Assembly: GCA_027924585.1 (NCBI GenBank)
Contig: BSBM01000386.1
Coordinates: 4,488,001 to 4,552,000 of the forward strand
Direction: 5' to 3'
DNA length: 64,000 nucleotides
Source of the DNA: Larix kaempferi
Lineage: Eukaryota > Streptophyta > Pinopsida > Pinales > Pinaceae
Part shown: positions 44,135 to 55,599 of the stretch, in pieces
How the letters are laid out: each line of letters opens with the position of its first letter
Position numbering within the stretch: position 1 is the stretch's first letter
Notes under the pieces: generated by a model
Told to the model about the DNA's origin: nothing
Seen by the model: only the letters and a program-made list of their open reading frames with translations
Databases searched by the model: none
Position numbers and translations under genes: made by a program

Positions 44135-44996
44135 ATCCATCCTGGGCCTTGGTAACTAGGACCAAAGGTCACCCATACAATCAAAGAAATGATAGAAGAA
44201 ATAAAGAACTGTCCATAAACTGAGGAAATGGGGAAAACCTCATCGGAAAAATTCCCCCCCTCAAAAGAACAATTAATAACTCAAAGAACCATCATACTAT
44301 GCAGAAAAGAAAGAAACTTTCATCAATGAAAACTTTTGCAAAATACTTGGCAAGCTAATCCGCTGTAGGAAGCCAAAGTAGGAGCTACATCTGGATCTGA
44401 TCTCTTGATATGCCTCCCACTGTGTAGAGAATGTGTTGGACGAAGCAAGTCTTTTAGGAACTCTTTCTGTAACTGGAGCGAATGGAACATGAGGAGTCTT
44501 TCCAAGAGATGGAAGAGAGAACCCCATCATCATGTTGCATCTCTCATGGATAGGTTGATGACATAATGCAAGGTTGGCATGATGCTAAAGTCTAGTAGTT
44601 CTATGAAGAGATAAGTCATCAAATGTGTTCTCAGTAGTATCAAGGACTGTGTGAGCCCATATTGACCTCGAATCTAGACTGAGAATAGGTGTTGGTTATG
44701 GATATGAATCTTCTTGAACCATGATCTCAACATCAAAATCTTGATCTTCTTCTTCATTAGAAGAGGAGTCACTGTGATCTTCATCGGAATCTGAAGGAAT
44801 AGTCGGAGAGAAAGGCATCAAGTGTGAGAACTCGTATGCCTTTGAGGCATGATTAGCAATCCCATTCACTATAACCTTTCCAGTGGATATTTCTGTAATC
44901 TCTACTATGTTTGGACCAAAAATTACTTTCTTTGGTGATCCTGTATGAGTCATTTGATACACTAACAACAAATTAGTTGTTAGAGATGTTACATCG
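44125..44996 (-). pseudogene. Pre-integrase remnant and deletion scar of element F
   Basis: The frame resumes after the insert as TSLTTNLLLVYQMTHTGSPK, VIFGPNIVEITEISTGKVIV and KAYEFSHLMPF. It then jumps straight to an acidic Ser-rich linker (SDSDEDHSDSSSNEEEDQDF) of the kind found between integrase and reverse transcriptase. The whole integrase core is therefore deleted. A further jump leads to unassigned sequence (44297-44650) and the polypurine tract, so reverse transcriptase and RNase H are also gone. Confidence 0.75.
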
Positions 44997-45916
44997 TAAT
45001 CTTCCACCCTATGAGCATCAACATTATTTGGCCTGTAGGATCCATTTCAGTGACTCAGATCCACTTATATCCTTCAGAGATACTAGTTTTCCCTATTTTT
45101 ATTCCTACCTGCCTGTTGCATCACTATAGCAGGCGTACCCACGAGTTGCATCACTATATCCTGTGGGTATCAAGTAAAATGGTAAAAACCACTATTTATT
45201 ACTTTTTACTCCCAGAAAGCGGTCATTGGGTGACCTTTGGCTCTCCATCTACCTGAGTAACGCCTCGATGTGTCCTTTCATCTACCATTGAGAGGACTAT
45301 ATATTGAGCACATATGGCTTATGGATGGGAGGAAGAAGAGAATAGAAAGAGAACTCTAGTGGGTTTTTTCCCTATCTTGAGTCTACACTCATTGATCCTT
45401 GTAGTTGTGAACCCTTTATGTTCACCTTCCAAACTCTTTTCATAGTTTGAGTTTGCCATTCATGGAGGATTGAAGTGGTGGAGGCACAAGTGGATTGATA
45501 TAGATCTTGGTTCAGATTGGTTGCCAGCAAGAGGTCGTATCACTTTGTACTTCTTCTTGTTAATTAATAGAAATACTCATATTCTTGTCCATCATGTTGT
45601 GAATGTTGTTTATTATACATTGGGCTAAATTTGCTTGTGATATTATGGACCATTGTTATTGATAATGTTAATGTCATTTATATATTATATGTACTTGTTG
45701 GATATTAGCTGTCAAGACTAATCTCCAGATTTCAAGTGCATGGATTGAAATCTCCAACGGGGATCTACATCAAATGTTTGGATCGAGGTTGGTTACCTTT
45801 CTCCATTATCTTAACATTGTCATTTATAATAGCATTGTTTTGAGAATTGAGTTGATTTCTGGTAGTCATCTGTCTGTTGTGGTATTCCCAAGCCATAGTG
45901 AGTTTTCTCCAATACA
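44997..45916 (+). repeat. 920-bp TG..CA insert with AGAGA duplication, probable solo LTR
   Basis: The insert starts TGTTACATCG and ends CCAATACA, flanked by AGAGA at 44992-44996 and 45917-45921. It interrupts the element F polyprotein between PSL and TSLTTN. A TATATATT box near 45299 followed by a purine-rich GGAGGAAGAAGAGAATAG stretch suggests plus orientation with U3 first. It encodes nothing recognisable and I see no terminal direct repeat within it, so a solo LTR is favoured over a small complete element. Confidence 0.75.
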
Positions 45917-47030
45917 AGAGAAGGAAAAAATAAAACATTTTTGAACTTACCATGCTCCACATGAACTGTACCCAATCCTTTGGCAGAAATCTGAGAGTTG
46001 TCTCCCATGTGAATGGTAGGTCCATCTTGGAGATCCAAAGAGGAAAAGGATTCTTCAAAGGCAACCATGTGGTTGGAGGCTCTAGAATCTATGAGGAGGG
46101 ATTTTGACTTTGAAAAACCAGCCATTAATGCATGGCAATTATTAGATCCACTTCCAGAATCAGACATCTTTGCTTCTTTTGGAACAACAATTTTGTTTTG
46201 TTCAAGAAATTTGGTCAGAAGATCAATTTTCTTGTGCATGCAAGCTTTCTCAGGATGGTTTCCTCTCTTGCAGTAGGAACAATTTGGTCTCTTTTGTTTG
46301 TCATTCTTGGATTTTGATGGCTTCTTGTCTTTGTATTTTTTCCTCTCTTTTGCATTCGCTCCACTTGCTTCACCAACTAGAAGAGCTAGAGCTTTGGAGG
46401 TGTTTATGGCACCCATTTGAAACAATTTGTCCTATTCTTGAATTAGGCCTTGAATGAAGACTTATAAGGTAGGAAAATTCCATCCAGGGATTGACATTTG
46501 CCTAGAATGGAAAGTAGATACAAAGACAGAAAATTGATATCCAAGTTTGCTCAAAATGGAGAGCACCAATTGCTCATCACTTTTAGTGATGCCACAATGC
46601 TTGCATTGTAAAACCAAATTCTTAAATTTTTAGAAGAATGCTTGAATGCTCTCGAAATTGCTAGATTGTAGGGAAACCAATTCATTTTCAAGAATATGGC
46701 CTCTTAGCCCATCTTGTTTGCCAAAAAGACTCTCCAATTTAGTCCATAACTCACTTGGAGACTTCAATCCTTCAATATTAAAAAAAAGATCTTTAGACAT
46801 GTGAAGACATATGAAACCAAAAGCTTCATCCATTTTATTTAGATGCTTGATTCTTTATACACCTATATGTGGTATGGCATATTTTTCAAATACCATTCTA
46901 TTTAGCTTTCTATTCCACAAGTGTAATCTCATATAACTCTTCCATTTAAAGTAACTGAAGGGAGTGAGGATCATAGGAGAAAGAGAAGAAGAATCATTCG
47001 AATTGCTCATCTTTGACTGCTGGAACAAGT
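45917..47030 (-). pseudogene. Copia Gag-protease of element F
   Basis: The minus-strand Gag starts near 47010 with SSSLSPMILTPFSYFKWKSY. It continues through stops into MDEAFGFICLHMSKDLFFNI, WTKLESLFGKQDGLRGHILE and SILSKLGYQFSVFVSTFHSR, and reaches the zinc knuckle CSYCKRGNHPEKAC. The protease loop reads LLIDSRASNHM, so the glycine of the D-S-G active site is arginine. It ends at KFKNVLFFPSL, where the 920-bp insert begins. Its sequence parallels the Gag of element J, so F and J are related families. Inactive. Confidence 0.88.
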
Positions 47031-47127
47031 GCAAATAGAAACTGCTGAATCTGCTGCTGCAACTGCTGGAACTTTGAAATACCTGCAAAAAAATCTCAAG
47101 AATGGAGGTAGAATATAATCTCAAATG

Positions 47128-47139
47128 GCTCTGATACCA
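47128..47139 (-). other. Primer-binding site of copia element F
   Basis: Minus strand TGGTATCAGAGC next to the LTR, matching initiator methionine tRNA. Confidence 0.92.
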
Positions 47140-47919
47140 TGTGAAAATGCCCACATAAGATCCAAATAGATGATGTAAACCTCACAATGAAAGAATTTAG
47201 GAATAATAGAAAAAGAGAGAAGCAATAGAACATAGATCCAAAGGAGCTCTGATAGAGGCAGAATAATTACACATGTTAGATTAATATGAATAGTAAACAG
47301 GTAAATATACAATACTGAGGATGAGGATTCGAATTCACTAGGTGCAATTCGAATTAGCCTTCATGCACAAATCCATAATCAGTGGAGAGTCATCAAAACA
47401 TAACTAGGAGTCCACCTTCTCATCAGTGAAGTCATCAATGCACAAGTAATGGTCAACGAGGAGTCAAACTGAGTCTAACTAAGTGTGGTTGGTGTAACTG
47501 GCACATGGAAGCACTAATGCAGTGAAGGAGGCTTAGTGGAGGGCGCAGATGGAGCTAATTGGAGTCAGAATAGGCTATCTAGTCACACTGGAGGTCCATC
47601 GAAGTGATAAGGTCAGTTAGGAGTTAGTTAATCCTTAAATCAAGGAAAGAACTGTAGATAACTAAACTAAACTGGACTGGTAGGTGAAGAAAGGCACCCT
47701 TCTCATGCAGTAGGTGAAAGGAGGGCGCACTAAGCTCTAGGAGAGCTAAAACTGATCTGAAGGAAGCTCCGGGGGCTAGTTTACTGAGGACTAGGTGCTG
47801 GTACTGATGACTAGGATGCATGCAAAATGCATGCATACCCTAATTTTGCATGCATGACTGAAAATGAAAATGACATAAATGCTAGAAGGACTAGGATGGA
47901 GTGTAGGAATATCCTAACA
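47140..47919 (-). repeat. 5' LTR of copia element F
   Basis: 780 bp. It has an additional ATGCATGCAAA copy in the TGCATG cluster (about 47814-47855), which explains most of the length difference from its partner. Confidence 0.92.
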
Positions 47920-47924
47920 AAACC

Positions 47925-48130
47925 ACACAAGTTAGCATAATTCAAAGGCTATGATCCTGAATTATAACAATCTTAGGCATAAAATGAATAAAGAAATAAT
48001 GAATTATACCTGTCGATATTATTGATTGATCTGGAGGAAAGGAATATATATGGCTTGTGGAAATAGGATGTAATTAGGGAAAAATGATGAAATAAGGATG
48101 GCCAAAAAGGGGCATTTCCTGGACCCAACA
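47925..48130 (-). repeat. 3' LTR of element E, part right of element F
   Basis: The remaining part of the LTR, ending GGACCCAACA at 48130, homologous to 60810-61013. Confidence 0.92.
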
Positions 48131-48142
48131 TCTCCCCCAAAC
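48131..48142 (-). other. Polypurine tract of element E
   Basis: The minus strand reads GTTTGGGGGAGA before the 3' LTR start TGTTGGGTCC. It overlaps the end of the extra ORF. Confidence 0.8.
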
Positions 48143-51100
48143 TATCCAATTGCATGTCCTCATGCAACAACCTCCACGAGTGTGAATCTGAGTCTGAGTT
48201 GAATCTGTGAAGATTTGTGAGATTGTAGGAAAATTCTGGTGTTTCCCCTCGAGGCACAAACCCATAGCAGGCTGTCCATTTCTCCCAACACAGCTTCTCT
48301 TCTTCTTCATTCAAAGAATAGTTGTTCCTGTAAGGACTCACAGGCAGCCATATGAGAGGGAATCTGAATCTTAATCCAATCCACCAAGGTCCACAATTTT
48401 CCATGCACTACACATATCTAGGAACCCTTGTCAAGGCTTGCTGGAAAATCTCAAAGCAGTAGGGGTCCCCTTCCTTTAGAGATGAAGAAGAATATAGCCA
48501 TCTATATTTACTGCCTTCCATAGCACTCTGTTGCATATTAAAAATCATCGGGACGTAGGTAGTGAGGATTTTATCTCGCAAAATTTCAAAGTATTGGGAA
48601 ATTGCAGGAACCCTGAGAGATACAACATGGTTTGTTATGAGTTCTTTTGGATCCTGAGGTTCACCCCTAATCCAAAGAGTAGAATTATCCTCATTCTTGA
48701 GGATGGTTTGGAAATCATCTCGCCATTTTACATGGTTAATGACAAAAGAGTAAAATGCCCTCAGCTGAACATCCCCCCAAACAAGGCAAGGGATTGGAGG
48801 GAGAGTCAATATAACAAGCCCTATCATGTAAATACGATTCACATAACAAATGATGATCCTCAAAATCACTTTTCAGAAAATTTTCTAAAAACTGGGTAGT
48901 TGTTTCCAAATCAAATGATCTCCCTTCCTTCAGAGCCCTCAATTGAAATAAAGTTGTCTGCTCATGGAGAAAGATAGGGTAAGAGGGGGATGGAGCCCTG
49001 CAACTCAGTAATTCTAGGGAAAGAGTGTACATTTTGTCTTTTTCTTGTTGCAGGGACCTAAGTTTCTTCAATTCTCCAAATTTTTCTTGAATTTTTTCCC
49101 ACCGGATTTTCTGGAAGAATAACTCCTCATCCCACTTTTATCTCAACTCCTTGATGGTATTTCTATGTTCATAGAGAGAGATCATCCCTGTTCTGCACTG
49201 ATCAATATATTTGTGCCATTGATCCAACTCAAGGTTTAGCCAGAGAATCTTTTTCTCTAACCGTTGAATTCTTTTGTTCTCCACATCCTTTTCATCATCA
49301 GAGTCTAGATAAATGACTTCCTGAGAAAACTGTTTTCCTACCTTATACCCATATGTACTGACTTCCTCATTTTTCTTTGGTAGTGGAACAGTTTCATCCT
49401 CGATTGGTGTTGCAGTGGTTTGTGCCTGTGATGCAGTCTCAGCAATTGATTTTTGGGATGTTGGTTCTTGTGTAACAACATCCTTTGTTTCCATTTCAAT
49501 CTCATCCCTCTCAGTTTGTGTTACAGTCTCAACAAATGTTCTTAGGACTGCTGGTTCTTTTGTGACAGCATCCTTTCTTTCCATTTCAACCTTAGCCATC
49601 TTAGTTTGTGTTGCAACTTCAGGAAATGATTTTGAAAACACTAGTTCTTGTGTAACAGTGTTCTCTTCTTGATCCTTGATGTCAAATGCTGCTATCTAAG
49701 TTGCAGCCTCACTATATATTTTCAAAGGTGTTGGTTCTTGTGTCACAACCCCCTGCTTTTCAATTTCCTCGAACTATTGAGATTGTTTCTGGGTTATCTC
49801 AATTCCATCTGACTGATGAGACTGGTCCTGAAGAATTTTGGTATCCCCTGATGGCTGGGATTGCACTGTTTCATCTCCTATATTCAAATCAGGGATCACT
49901 TCAATTTTTGGCTCATTTTCCCCCCATCAATTATATTTCTGGTGTTTTTTCTTCCTCCTGCTCTATCTGTGCATGCTTTTGTGATACAACTCCCAACACC
50001 ATAACTATGTGTCCTACTGCAAAGAATATGTCTCCACACTTTGGGCAAACAATGTCTCCTTGCTCCTCATTTTCTAATGCAAGAGATGCATTTTCTAATT
50101 CAAGAGATGAATTTTCTAATAAATTTGCAGCATCTAATAATGTGTTTAAATTCTTCTCTGCTTCTTTTCCAACTGCTCCCTTCATTCTTTCCAACTCATT
50201 TCGCAATGTCTCCACTTACTCCTGTAATAATTCATTTTCAAATAGGAGGTTTTCAATTTGAGGTTCTTTTATGGAAGGTTCCTGTGTAACAGTAGGTGAC
50301 TTGGGGTTTAGAATGAGAATTTCTATATCTACCCATATTATAGGTGGTGCTATTTATGCCATAGGTAACTCAATATTTGCTCTGATTGCTCCTGTTGTCT
50401 CTGTTGAGGATACTTCACTATTAACACCAATTGCACCTGTTGTCTCTGCTGTTTCCATAGATAGAGTCCTCCTTTTCTTTACCATTTTCGCTGGTTGATC
50501 TCCACTGCATGATGCTACTGATGCTGTGACAACTCTAGTTTTTCTTTTATTTTCTCTAGTGGATGTCTGACCCTTGTCCCCTAGTTTTTTTCTTTGTTTC
50601 TTTGACATAGGGTTCTTTTCTTCGGTCTTCTCCTCCTTAATAATGGTCCCCCTTATCTCAGAAGAGGACACAACATCAAAAACCTCCACATTTCCTTCTC
50701 CTACTACTTCTACCTGATACTATTGGTCCTGAATCTCTGCTTCTGTAGTTGCAGCTTCTACTGTCGCAGCTTTAACAGATGCTCCAGTTTCAGCTTCTTC
50801 TTCCTGTGCCATGGCTTCCATCACCATTTCTTCAATAACAAGCTTTGATGCTATTGCAACATCCCCTATATTTACCTCATCTTTGTCCTCCTTGTGGTTT
50901 TCTGATGCTCCAACCTCCCCCCCCAACTGGATTTGAGGAACATCGATCCTCTTCACCTTCTCTAATAACCCCCACTTCTGATACAGGTTCTCTAAATGGC
51001 CAGACCCCATCAAGAAATTGCTCCCCAGGTTAAATTATGATTTGCAAGGGCCCTTAAGACTAACAATTTAACTAGTCCATGATTGGTAAGGGAGGAAACT

Positions 51101-51740
51101 AGGTGTTGGGCTTCTTTTGCATATCCAACCATGGTTTGCAGAGCTTTAAAAAGATAGAATGGTATATTTACTAAATTACCATGGCATAAGTGAGACAATA
51201 AAGGAAGTTCAAAGAAGGAAACAGTTTGGTACCTTCCTTCACAAGAAATATATTTCTTCATAAAAACTGCCACTTGATTCCAAGGTTGTGGTAATGATGC
51301 CAATTCTAACCCAAGACGCTTTGGACGAACATTCTCCCCGACTGTTAGAAATTCTCTTACAATTGTCGCATTATGTGCTTTCTGTCCAAATAGATTTTTT
51401 CCAACCTGGGGTAAGCCAGTAACCTCTTCTATAATTTCTTCTATAACATCCGCGCGCAGTCCCCTGACCTCAGAGTGAGTATCAGTCAGGTTGAGGGCGA
51501 ATTGTAATGCAGTTTCTATGTGGAAACCATTCAACCATTCAAAATATTCCATCCAACCTGCTGCTATGAAAATGTTAAGAACTGCGGCATTAGCGCGCAA
51601 GGCTTCCGTATTCATGGGTTCATGCCAGATTGGGTTGCCCATATCAGCCTCTCTTTGAAATCTAGGTGACAAATACAGCAAATAACAGTCCGGACGTGGG
51701 AGTTGTAGCATACGAATATGCAAGGAATTGTTGGAGTTTA
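48135..51740 (-). pseudogene. Extra ORF in the env position of element E: transposon-protein-like domain plus coiled coil
   Basis: A long decayed minus-strand coding region between integrase and the polypurine tract. The N-terminal 240 codons (51010-51723) are open: FIAAGWMEYFEWLNGF, EEVTGLPQVGKNLF, YISCEGRYQTVSF and IPFYLFKALQTMVGYAKE. This pattern recurs in the ORF at 62297-63872. It resembles plant-specific transposon-protein or mobile-domain-like ORFs. Further parts are Lys/Glu-rich (50354-51013), a coiled coil with CPKCGDIF (49931-50215), Thr/Gln/Glu repeats with VTQEP (49138-49641) and a C-terminus ending at the polypurine tract. There are at least three frame changes. No signal peptide or membrane segment is seen, so it is not an envelope protein. 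Confidence 0.65.
49430..49770. repeat. In-frame repeats of about 120 bp within the extra ORF of E
   Basis: Three to four decayed units carrying GGTTCTTGTGTAACA and TCCATTTCAA on the plus strand. On the minus strand they encode VTQEP, ETVTQT and EIEMETKD-like segments. They account for the acidic Thr/Gln-rich middle of the protein. Confidence 0.65.
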
Positions 51741-51967
51741 AAATTGGGTATTTTCAGAAAGTCGACACAAGTATGAAATCCTGGTGAAATGAGACAGTTA
51801 TGGAAAGTTGGATTAATTGGGGTATCCTGGTGGTTAAATGGTATGACCTTGCTGACAGGGGATAAAAGGCAGTGCATAATCATTATTACCATATTCAATT
51901 TCATGCTTAATCATGTAAAAGTATGAATCCATGCCTTTTGCATTCTGCATTCAATCATGAGTTATCA

Positions 51968-52207
51968 TTATATCCCACCTCCCAATAAAATGAGCATAAA
52001 TGCGCATGTGCCGAGGTGATTTAGCTGTCGCCATTTAGCTAACAGATGCTCGAGACACCTAATGTTGTATTCTTGGCGGACTATGATTGGACCCATGGAG
52101 CAAGCATTCAAATTGATGCCATATCGAGTCATTATTATCGGCATTAATTCAGAAAAAGGACAACTAGCGGAATCGTAGTGGGCATGAAGAATTTCTAGAG
52201 GAGTCAT
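51968..52207 (-). other. Short unassigned open frame between integrase and the extra ORF
   Basis: A 79-codon minus-strand frame (MTPLEILHAHYDSASC, RCLEHLLAKWRQLNHLG) without a recognised domain. It could be a decayed upstream piece of the extra ORF. Confidence 0.3.
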
Positions 52208-52224
52208 AGCTATACGGAGAAAAA

Positions 52225-52660
52225 GTAAAATGAATGAAGAATAGTGGAGTCGTAGCTGCTGAAATTAGCAGAATAATCTAGAATAGCGGAGTCGTAGCTG
52301 CTGGCAAAAAGAGAAAATGAAATGGAAATATCGGAGTCGCAGCTGCTAGAATTAGCAGAATATGCAAGAATAACACAATCGCAGCTGCTGAACTAGTGGA
52401 ATAGACAAGAATAGTGGAGTCGCAGCTACTGGAAAAAAGCAAAAATGAAATGGAAATAGCGAAGTTGTAGCTGCTAGACTTAGCGGAATAGGCAAGAATA
52501 GCGGAGTTGCAGTTACTGAACTAGCAGAATAGGAAAGAGTAGCAGAGTCGCAGCTGCTGAAAAAAATGAAGTGAAGGGAAAATGGCGGAGTCACAACTAT
52601 GGAAATAGGAAGAATGGTAAAGGTAAGGAGTCGTAGCTGTGCAAAAATGAGTAACAGGTG
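52225..52660. repeat. Tandem repeat with GGAGTCGCAGCTGCTG in element E
   Basis: About nine decayed units of roughly 45-60 bp, each with a GGAGTCGCAGCTGCTG-like core and an AGCAGAATAGGCAAGAATAG-like spacer. The CAGCTG in each core is a palindrome. The array lies between integrase and the extra ORF. Short open frames here (for example 52352-52594 minus) are repeat artefacts. Confidence 0.8.
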
Positions 52661-53011
52661 GACTTTTAGCTGGCTGCTGAAAAACTAACGAATCATCCAT
52701 CTTTTCAAAGAGCTTTATTAAATCAGGAAATAATGTAAGGCACCTACAATCGTCTGGCCCAGTCATGACTACTGTTCCTCCAATTAATTCCTGCACACAA
52801 TTTTTCAAAACAAACCCGATCAAGTGTAAAATGAAAAATAGATAAAATACAAAATGAAAAATAAATTATTTATGTACAAATGATGTGGAAGTTGCAGTTC
52901 TTAAAAATTCGCAGGGGTGGAGAAAACTCCCTGCCCTGGCATTAACTGATAATCTAGATCTACAGCAACCTGTGAAACAAAAGCATCCCTTGAGATCGGT
53001 TTGTGATACAA

Positions 53012-54299
53012 TCACAGCCAATGACCATTTGCGACTAATGGTGTCTTGTTTTCATCAATGGTGATCAACCGAACTATTCCATTGTCAAATACACGATCTA
53101 TTTGATAAGGTCCCAACCAACAAGTGCGTAGCTTGCCTTTGAAATCCCTCTTAAACCGTGAATCATATAACAGAGCCCAGTCTCCTTCTTGGAAGACTTT
53201 CTTCTTTATGAATCTATCATGCCACTTAGAGCGTTGTTGTTGGATTAAAGTTGTATGATTTACTGTTGCTGTGCGCTTTTCATCCAATTCATTAAGTTGA
53301 TTCAGTCGGTTCCTCTGTGCTTCCGATAAATACAGATTTTCTTCTACGACTGTTTTCAAAGTCCTGACTTCAAATTCAATTAGGAAAACAACATTCTTAC
53401 CATACACTAACTCATATGGGGAAAAACCAGTGGTGTTACGCCATGTAGTGTGATAGGCCCATAGTGCCTATGGAAGTCTCTCAGCCTAATCCTTACAATG
53501 GATTTTCACTGTCTTTGTCAAAATAGCCTCAATAACCTTGTTTGAACTCTCCACTTGGCCATTGGCCTGTGGATGATATGGCGAGGTTACTCTGTGCTGA
53601 ATATGAAATTTCTGTAACAGCGCTTTGAGCTTGTGAGACACAAACTGCGGTCCACCATCTGTGATGATTTCCTTAGGTACTCCAAAGCGAGTGAAAATTT
53701 CTTCATACAGGAAATCAATCACAGCCTGATCATTATCCTTAACCAAGGCTACAACTTCTACCATTTGGTCATGTAATATGTACAAACCAAGATGCGAACT
53801 TTATGTTTTGAGGGAGGGTTGATATGCCCTACAAAATCTATAGCCCATCTATCAAATGGTTCAACCATGAGCTATGGCTGCAAAGGCATTTCATCGAATT
53901 TGTTGGGTTGGTCCATCCTCTGGATGCTATCACATGCCTGAACATACTTCTTTGCGTCCCTGAACAATGTGGGCCAGAAATAACCCATTCTCAAGACTTT
54001 ATGACCTGCCCTTTTTTCAGCAAAATGTCCCCCACAGGGCTCATCATGGCAAGCTTTTAGAATACTAAATATCTCATCTTCTCTAACACATCTTCTGATC
54101 TCTAAATCAAGCCCTGTGTAGAAAAGATGGCCATCAATCCAGCAGTACCTATCACTATATTGTATGATCTTTCTTTTTTCTCTCTTCAACAAACGTGCTG
54201 GGAGCTTACTTGCAGCCAAAAAGTTAGCAATATCTGCATACCATGGGGAATGAGCTGATACTGCAAACAAATGTTCATCAGGGAAGGAATATTCGACTG
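53012..54299 (-). pseudogene. Integrase of gypsy element E
   Basis: The zinc-finger part reads HDEPCGGHFAEKRAGHKVLR and AKKYVQACDSIQRM, where the last cysteine of the H-H-C-C finger is missing (CDSI for CDSC). The catalytic core follows in pieces: DRWAIDFVGHI, IITDGGPQFVSHKLKALLQK and HPQANGQVESSNKVIEAIL, giving D, D and E. The C-terminal part (53012-53407) ends with LGPYQIDRVFDNGIVRL, the GPY motif that closes many gypsy integrases. No chromodomain is present. A frameshift lies at about 53785. Confidence 0.85.
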
Positions 54300-54868
54300 G
54301 AAAATTATCATCACTGTTAGTAAGTCGAGATAAAAAATCTACAACAACATTTTTTTTTCCCTGGTCTATCAAAAATTGTGATATCAAATTCCTATAACAG
54401 TAACAACCATCTAGTAACTCTAGCATTCGTGATTGGTTTATTCATTAAATATTTGATGGCAGAATGATGAGTGTGCACAAAAGTAGAATATCCAGTAATA
54501 TAATGTCTAAATTTATTGATGGCATAAACAATGGAAAGAAATTCATTTTCTATGACAGTATAGTTTAGTTCAGCAGGAGATAAGTTCTTACTAATGTAAA
54601 AAATTGCATAAGGAGAATTACCTTCCTGCTATCCCAAAACTGCTCCAATGGCAGTGTTTGAAGCATCTGAAGAAATGTGAAAAGGTAGAGCCCAGTTGGG
54701 CCCTCGTAAGATGGGTGTTGTAGATAGACTTTTCTTTAGCTCAGTAAATGTTGTTTGACATGCTTCATTCCAGAAAAACTGTGCATCCTTCATCAATAGA
54801 GTGAACAAAGGAGAAGCTAGTTTGGAAAAATTTTCTATGAACCTTCTGTAATAGCCATCATGCCCCAA
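54300..54868 (-). pseudogene. RNase H and connection domain of gypsy element E
   Basis: The minus strand reads GHDGYYRRFIENFSKLASPL, FHISSDASNTAIGAVLG, then a stop, YAIFYISKNLSPAELNYTVI, ENEFLSIVYAINKFRHYITG and FDQGKKNVVVDFLSRL. The first aspartate (SSDAS) and the glutamate (ENEFL) of RNase H are visible. One stop and one frame change disrupt it. Confidence 0.85.
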
Positions 54869-55599
54869 GAAGCTACCTACATCCTTCTGTGTTCTAGGAG
54901 TTGGTATGTTTTCAATTACCTTGATTTTGGATGGATCTACCTAGATACCATCATAAGAGATGAAGTGCCCCAGCACTATGCCCTCGCTCATCATCATATG
55001 GCACTTTTCAATACTTAAAGAGAGATGGATTTGTTCACAGCGTTTCAAGACCTTTTCTAATTTTTTCAGTGCTTCTTCATAGCTATAACCATATGGAGTA
55101 AAGTCATCCATAAAAATATCCATGCAATCATTTACCATCTCTGAAAAGATTCCAATCACTGCTCTCTGAAATGTGGCTAGTGCATTGCACAACCCAAAAG
55201 GAAGTACCCGGTATGCAAAAGTGCCCCAGGGGCAGATGAAAGTGGTTTTTTCCTAGCCTTCTGGAGCAATCTGGATTTGGTTATAGCCACTAAAACCATC
55301 CAGAAAGGAAAAATACTTCTTCCCAGACAAGGCATCAAGGACCTGATCGATAAAAGGTAAGGGGAAGTGGTCCTTCTCCGTTGCCTTGTTCAATTCTTTG
55401 TAATCCATGCAGACCCTCCATTTCCCATTCTTCTTTGGCACAATCACGAGTGGAGAAATCCACTCACTATCTAAAATCAGATAAATAAATCCTACTTTTG
55501 AGGTTTTTGGATTTCTTCTTTCACAATGTCTCTTTGGTTCGGGTTCATCCTTCGTTTTGGTTGACACACGGGCCTAGAGTTGCTCTTAATATAAATGTG
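54869..55599 (-). pseudogene. Reverse transcriptase of gypsy element E
   Basis: Minus-strand blocks are SEWISPLVIVPKKNGKWRVC, MDYKELNKATEKDHFPLPFI, KYFSFLDGFSGYNQIQIAPE, then a stop, TFAYRVLPFGLCNALATFQR and DCMDIFMDDFTPYGYSYEEA. The active site reads FMDD, acceptable for this family. In the first catalytic block DGFSG replaces the usual DGYSG. A frameshift near 55560 joins this part to the protease region, and there are two stops. Confidence 0.88.

Larger units (their letters stand above)
43356..47919 (-). mobile_element. Copia element F, full length but shrunken, carrying a solo LTR
   Basis: A minus-strand copia insertion inside the 3' LTR of element E, with a perfect AAACC duplication (43351-43355 and 47920-47924). 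The LTRs are 769 and 780 bp and related to those of element J. Gag and protease (45917-47030) and part of the pre-integrase region remain. Integrase, reverse transcriptase and RNase H are deleted. A 920-bp insert (44997-45916) splits the pre-integrase region. Confidence 0.93.

Noticed and set aside
47973-48404. Separate gene near the 3' LTR of E
   Set aside because: It is the C-terminal piece of the extra ORF running into the polypurine tract and LTR.
48135-51740. Retroviral-type envelope gene in element E
   Set aside because: The position fits, but there is no signal peptide, membrane helix or furin-like site; the content is a soluble domain plus coiled coil.
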